This document shows positions 60,418 to 64,000 of a stretch of DNA of 64,000 nucleotides, in pieces. The stretch covers positions 42,136-106,135 of the forward strand of contig NZ_WQOH01000052.1 of assembly GCF_018784445.1 (NCBI RefSeq), written 5' to 3'. This DNA is from Gemmiger formicilis (GTDB lineage: Bacteria > Bacillota > Clostridia > Oscillospirales > Ruminococcaceae). How positions within the stretch are numbered: position 1 is the first letter of the stretch; every line of letters starts with the position of its first letter. The notes beneath the pieces are model-generated. The model made no database searches, was not told the DNA's origin, and saw only the letters and a list, made by a program, of their open reading frames with translations. Position numbers and translations under genes: made by a program.

Positions 60418-61139
60418 TATGTTAAAACTCCTTCATCAAAAAAGTAAAACGGATTTACCACATTCTCCGCCCCGAACACTTTTATCGCCATTCGATACAT
60501 GGCTCTTGCGTGGATACGGTCATGCCAGATAAAACGGCGCAGGACTTTACGCAGTGACCAATCCTCACCATAGCTGCCTTTTCTGACGGTATTTTGCAGA
60601 AAATCAGGGTTAGATTCAAGCGATTCAAATCCCCGCTTGCGGCATTCGTATATGTTGCCGTCATGATCGGCATCCACAGCAATCTCCGCAAAATAATATG
60701 TATTCACATTCTTTGTATGCTCGTACATTTCATTTGCTGTGCGGGGGACTCGTCCGTAAAAGGTCTTGCGCTCCGGTATGGCGGCTTCGTTCTTATCCGG
60801 GATAGATTCGTACAATGCAAGGAAATCCTTTGCTGACTTCAGCGCAAGGGTTTTAAGCGCCTTATATTCTTCTATTGTCAGTTGTGCTTGTTCGCTTTCA
60901 AAAAGCACATCGGAATCCGCATCCCGAATTGTAAGCTCGGAGCATTTTTCTCCGACGATCACGATTTCCGCTTTGCCCTCGGCCTCCATGCCCAGCCAGT
61001 TGCAATAAGAAACGATTTCCTGTGGCATCTTTGCCTTTGCGATTTCAAGGCTTTCGCCACGGGTATATGCACCTACAAAATCCACCGCATAAAGCAAGGT
61101 GTCGTTGCCATTATGCTCCCATACGCAGTTAATTATCAT
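60417..61139 (-). CDS. DinB-like uncharacterised protein
   Basis: 240 aa from the ATG at 61139, which has GGAGG 6 bases upstream. The N-terminal half is beta-rich (CVWEHNGNDTLLYAVDFVGA), the C-terminal half is a helix bundle with RRFIWHDRIHARAMYRMAIK, recalling the metal-site His of DinB/YfiT-type proteins. Such proteins are often thiol-dependent transferases; no direct evidence here. It precedes the chimeric mini-ORF on the same transcript. Confidence 0.5.
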   Translation of the reverse strand: MIINCVWEHNGNDTLLYAVDFVGAYTRGESLEIAKAKMPQEIVSYCNWLGMEAEGKAEIVIVGEKCSELTIRDADSDVLFESEQAQLTIEEYKALKTLALKSAKDFLALYESIPDKNEAAIPERKTFYGRVPRTANEMYEHTKNVNTYYFAEIAVDADHDGNIYECRKRGFESLESNPDFLQNTVRKGSYGEDWSLRKVLRRFIWHDRIHARAMYRMAIKVFGAENVVNPFYFFDEGVLT

Positions 61140-61171
61140 AACGTTCCTCCGACCTGAGGTTGCTCCGAAGA

Positions 61172-61249
61172 TCAATACTCGTTGACCGCTTTAAGGTCCT
61201 CCTCTGGATTGCTGTCCATATTGAATGTAAAAGACAATAAATTTTCCAT
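61172..61249 (-). CDS. Possible 25-aa peptide
   Basis: MENLLSFTFNMDSNPEEDLK and five further residues, preceded by GAGAGG 8 bases before the ATG. It lies just upstream of the DinB-like gene and may be a leader or the N-terminal scrap of a lost gene. Confidence 0.3.
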   Translation of the reverse strand: MENLLSFTFNMDSNPEEDLKAVNEY

Positions 61250-61735
61250 CCGACGAACCTCTCACTTGTGTGTACACACATTGTAGCACGGCGATAGCGC
61301 GGTTCTCAATAGGCTTTTCAAAAGTCAGCACTTTAAAATGTAACTTTCCTGTGTTCGCAAGCCGATTTGATGGTTTTTATGCTGCCGGACATACTCCGCA
61401 TTGAAATCCCCACCTATTGGTTTTACCGTTTTGTGGGGTAATTAGCGTAATCGCAAATATTCATGCTCATCAGGGAACGATATTCATCATAGCGTGATTT
61501 GCTGTTTCGTGGGGATTTACCACGAGAATGACTACTACTTCACCCGTTTCACTATCCTTGCCTTACAGAGCAGAAAACAAGCGTTTTTCGACCCTTAAAC
61601 GCACAAAAACAGGCGGCATCCAACCGAAGTTGAATGTCGCCTGTTTTGTCCGATCCTGTTTCGCAGTTGCCGATTTCGTAATTCTCTCAAATTACTGTCT
61701 TACCGGCACACGCCTCAGGGAGGCCGTTTGTTACT
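61250..61735. other. Intergenic region with decayed coding sequence
   Basis: A minus-strand frame reads KSPRNSKSRYDEYRSLMSMN, protein-like but without a start or family. A hairpin AAAACAGGCGGCAT / ATGTCGCCTGTTTT (61604-61645) is a likely terminator. Nothing else seen. Confidence 0.4.
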
Positions 61736-62302
61736 TTACTTCTCCTGCGCCGCAAACAGCTGGGGGGCTGCCTTGTAGATCAGCACGGCCGCAATCGTCG
61801 TCAGGATGGTCTCCGGCAGCATGTAGCTGCCGTTGTAGGTCAGGCTGTACGTCCAAGCGGGCAGACCGTCGCTCAGGTTGCCCCAAATCAGCACGCCGGA
61901 CAGGAAGCTGCACAGGAAGCGGATGCCGCACACCGCCGCCGTGCCGACAGCCACACCAACCAGGCGGTTCTTAAACGGCTTGGCAATGACGCAGGCCAGG
62001 CCCAGCAGGGTAAAGGCCAGCACATAGTCCAACAGGATCATACCCACCAGCGGCAGCAGACCGGGGGCCGGGGGTGCGTAGAAGCCCAGCAGCATCTGCA
62101 AAAGGCTGTTGACAAAGCCGGTGAACAGGCCCCATTTCGCGCCGTGGCGGAAGGAAATCAGGATAAAGGGCAGCATACTCAGCAGCGTAATGGAGCCGCC
62201 GTTGGGCATCTCGAAAATTTTGATGTTCGCCAACACAGTGCCCAGGGCGATCATCAGGGCGCACTCAACGAGAGTGCGGGTCTTGGAATAGGTTTTGGAC
62301 AT
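61736..62302 (-). CDS. thiT: Thiamine transporter ThiT (ECF S component)
   Basis: 188 aa, six hydrophobic segments. TRTLVECALMIALGTVLANI, PFILISFRHGAKWGLFTGFV and the conserved NGSYMLPETILTTIAAVLIY are typical of ThiT. It binds thiamine and works with a shared ECF ATPase/transmembrane module encoded elsewhere. ATG at 62302 has GAGGAG 8 bases upstream, whereas the GTG at 62311 abuts it. A TPP riboswitch lies in its leader, which confirms the thiamine role. Confidence 0.92.
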   Translation of the reverse strand: MSKTYSKTRTLVECALMIALGTVLANIKIFEMPNGGSITLLSMLPFILISFRHGAKWGLFTGFVNSLLQMLLGFYAPPAPGLLPLVGMILLDYVLAFTLLGLACVIAKPFKNRLVGVAVGTAAVCGIRFLCSFLSGVLIWGNLSDGLPAWTYSLTYNGSYMLPETILTTIAAVLIYKAAPQLFAAQEK

Positions 62303-62338
62303 GGATTCCACTCCTCAAAAAAATGTAACATAAAAACA

Positions 62339-62370
62339 AGAAAGCGCCCACAACATACATTGCAGGCGCA
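62339..62370 (-). terminator. Riboswitch-controlled terminator of thiT
   Basis: On the minus strand GCGCC...GGCGC closes over a 17-base interior and is followed by TTTCTTGTTTTTA; the expression platform of the TPP riboswitch. Confidence 0.65.
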
Positions 62371-62389
62371 AAAGCGTTATGACTGGTGG

Positions 62390-62487
62390 GTCAAACTTCC
62401 TACGCCGGCATTACCCGGATCAGGTTCAAGGCGACCCGAAACTGCGGTTTGTTTCGATCTCAGCCGAGGATGCCCCTCAGCGCCCCT
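62390..62487 (-). ncRNA. TPP riboswitch (THI element)
   Basis: The minus strand contains the conserved pieces GGCTGAGATCG and CCTTGAACCTGATCCGG, then GTAATGCCGGCGTAGGAAGT, in the canonical order. TPP binding should favour the terminator downstream and switch thiT off. Confidence 0.93.
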
Positions 62488-62584
62488 GTTTTTATGTCCA
62501 GTTTCCATTATACACAACGGCGGGCGTTTGTCAAGCGCGGCGGTTTAAGAATTCACACACAGTTTCTCCCACAATTTCACACCT

Positions 62585-62894
62585 GTTCAACAAGGTTCTG
62601 CCACCGCTGCGGCGGCGGGAGCCACCTATACAGGCACCGTGACGGCCGTTTCTGCCAACGCGCTGACTCCAAGTGGATCGTGACCGGGACAGCACCCTGT
62701 CCGCCCTGGCCTGTGAGGGCACCGTCGTGGACGACCAGGGCCGCGCCGTGACAATCAAGGACAACAACGGCAATGTTCTGGTGCAGGGCACCAGCGAGTA
62801 TACTGTGACCGTGGAGGATTATTCTACGACTGTGGACGCTGCCAACGCCAGCGTCAGCGTGACGTTCAGCGAGTATGAGGTGGAGAAGGCGTAA
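62585..62894 (+). pseudogene. Remnant of a secreted or surface protein gene
   Basis: Frames show ATYTGTVTAVSANALT and, after a shift, GTVVDDQGRAVTIKDNNGNV, LVQGTSEYTVTVEDYSTTVD ending at the stop before a MITE. The Thr/Val-rich strands look like repeats of an exported protein. No start, no ribosome-binding site, and frame breaks near 62670. Confidence 0.45.
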
Positions 62895-63066
62895 GGCAAC
62901 ACCGCATAATTCCCGCCTTACGGCTTAAGCACCGCTCCGGCGGCTGCGGCACGGCATCTGCGTTGCCAAAATGCTCGATAATACACAAAGTATTATCTGC
63001 GCTTTTGGCTTAGCAGCTGCCGCACCTCGCTCGCCGTATCGGCACTTAGAATTATGCGGTATTGCC
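62895..63066. mobile_element. MITE-like element with 18-bp terminal inverted repeats
   Basis: GGCAACACCGCATAATTC at the left end and GAATTATGCGGTATTGCC at the right match at 17 of 18 positions; GTAA flanks both sides (62891-62894 and 63067-63070) as a possible target duplication. The interior is itself palindromic (GATAATAC / GTATTATC). No coding capacity. Confidence 0.72.
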
Positions 63067-63128
63067 GTAAGATTTTTCTGTTGCCAACCTTATTGCAGGG
63101 GCGGATGCAGGCACCACTCCCCTGCAAC

Positions 63129-63167
63129 GAAAAACCGGGCACCACAGCAGGTGCCCGGTTTTTTTGT
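63129..63167. terminator. Bidirectional terminator after the EIIA gene
   Basis: AAAAACCGGGCACC / GGTGCCCGGTTTTTTT with a 6-base loop. Confidence 0.88.
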
Positions 63168-63175
63168 AGTGCAAT

Positions 63176-63691
63176 TTACTTGCTGACTTTGATGAGATCA
63201 GCGCCCGGCTCGACATCGCCGGAGGCAACGACCTCAACGTCCTTGAAGTCGTCGGTGTTGGTCACGACCGTGATGACCACGGCGGGGTGGCCGGCGGCTG
63301 CGATCTTGTCCAGGTCCATTTCCAGCAGCAGGTCACCCTTCTTGACCTTGTCGCCTTCCTTGACCTTCGGACTGAAGCCGTCGCCCTTCATCTCGACGGT
63401 GTCAACGCCGACATGGATCAGCACCTCGACGCCGCCTACGCCCATAATGCCCAGCGCATGGCCGCTGTCCGGGGCTTGGGTGATTTCGCCGTCGACCGGG
63501 GCAAAGACCTTGCCCTCGGTGGGTTCGATGCCGCAGCACTTACCCAGGATGCCCTGTGCAAACACTTCGTCGGGGATGTTCTCCATCGCTACAACGGTGC
63601 CCTTGGCGTCAGCCGCCAGGGTCAGGGGGAACGTCGGCTCTGCAGGGGTAGCCGGTGCAGAAGCCTTTTTCAGAAAATCAAAAAATCCCAT
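63176..63691 (-). CDS. Stand-alone PTS EIIA component, glucose type
   Basis: 171 aa. PVDGEITQAPDSGHALGIMG followed by VEVLIHVGVDTVEMKGDGFS, in which the second His is the phosphorylated residue, and VKKGDLLLEMDLDKI. About 20 N-terminal residues form a flexible Pro/Ala linker. It could serve EIIBC permeases lacking an EIIA domain; the EIICBA at 14.9 kb has its own. GGAGAGATTACC precedes the ATG. Confidence 0.93.
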   Translation of the reverse strand: MGFFDFLKKASAPATPAEPTFPLTLAADAKGTVVAMENIPDEVFAQGILGKCCGIEPTEGKVFAPVDGEITQAPDSGHALGIMGVGGVEVLIHVGVDTVEMKGDGFSPKVKEGDKVKKGDLLLEMDLDKIAAAGHPAVVITVVTNTDDFKDVEVVASGDVEPGADLIKVSK

Positions 63692-63792
63692 GGTAATCTC
63701 TCCTTCTTAAAGCACCACAAGGGGTGTGTTGTAAGTTTATTATATCCCGCCGCGCCCAAAAAGGCAAGGCTGGCAAGCGGAAATTGCCCGGG

Positions 63793-64000
63793 TCAAATCC
63801 GCTCTTTTACAGCGCGTATGGCCTGCCAGGTAATGCGGGCGATCTCTGCCGGCGGCAGGTCAAACCCAGCCTCCTGCCAGGCAACGATGGTACCAAAGCA
63901 GCCGTTCACTGCAAAGACCAGCGTATATTTCTGCTCCTCGGTGCCGCCGCCCGGCGCGAACTCGCCCAAGCAGCGCTCGGCAATCAGCTTTTTGGCGTTG
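63793..64000 (-). CDS. TetR-family regulator, C-terminal part (continues past the window)
   Basis: The frame runs in from the right edge and ends AEIARITWQAIRAVKERI. The visible 68 residues (KYTLVFAVNGCFGTIVAWQE, AGFDLPPAEIARI) match the ligand-binding C-terminus of TetR-type proteins. The DNA-binding domain is outside the window. Confidence 0.62.
   Translation of the reverse strand, partial: NAKKLIAERCLGEFAPGGGTEEQKYTLVFAVNGCFGTIVAWQEAGFDLPPAEIARITWQAIRAVKERI

Overview
The window looks like a chromosome segment of a gut Oscillospiraceae/Ruminococcaceae bacterium of the Gemmiger/Subdoligranulum/Faecalibacterium type. That is an inference from fairly high GC, LL-diaminopimelate aminotransferase, type I pullulanase, Feo iron uptake, fucose catabolism, a ThiT transporter behind a TPP riboswitch, and Firmicutes-style BglG antitermination. 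No rRNA, tRNA or CRISPR array was recognised.

Layout. 0-3.3 kb: end of a radical-SAM sulfatase-maturase-like gene, a split chromate transporter pair and a NahK-like sugar kinase. 3.4-7.1 kb: an AT-richer graveyard of mobile DNA (relaxase/recombinase fusion scar, DUF3847 gene, HsdS remnant) that also carries an intact two-gene operon with a HEPN-like protein. 7.1-12.6 kb: an AraC-type regulator divergent from a complete L-fucose catabolic operon (fucA-fucU-fucK-fucI). 12.6-14.8 kb: a Tn916 Orf7/Orf8-like split sigma pair cut off by an IS remnant. 14.8-18.1 kb: a glucose-family PTS EIICBA gene and its antiterminator, with a readable RAT/terminator switch. 18.3-34 kb: a conjugative-element fragment (coupling protein, S1-like protein, three sigma-like factors, DUF932, DUF3268, DUF6017, DUF6100 and DUF5697 families) without relaxase, VirB4 or integrase, interrupted by a DUF3990/XRE toxin-antitoxin-like cassette on the opposite strand. 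34-48.6 kb: housekeeping genes (esterase, YaiI family, lysS, greA, trpS, protein phosphatase, glmM, pullulanase, citrate synthase, rubrerythrin divergent from a PerR-like regulator, acyltransferase, ECF sigma/anti-sigma). 48.6-58.4 kb: an iron island (DUF3793, flavodoxin, HMA protein, ABC exporter pair, YgbA_NO protein, FeoA, FeoA, FeoB, Cys-rich FeoB partner, DtxR-like regulator) marked by at least six TTAG-N6-CTAA palindromes. 58.5-64 kb: dapL, a PNPOx-family gene, a DinB-like gene with another recombinase-tail chimera, riboswitch-controlled thiT, a MITE, a stand-alone EIIA-Glc and the end of a TetR-like gene.

The most useful leads are the self-consistent iron operator set, the HEPN-containing pair, the DUF3990/XRE cassette with a perfect 15-bp-arm palindrome over its promoter, two independent chimeric ORFs ending in serine-recombinase tails, and families of short inverted-repeat elements, one of which supplies the C-terminus of a gene.
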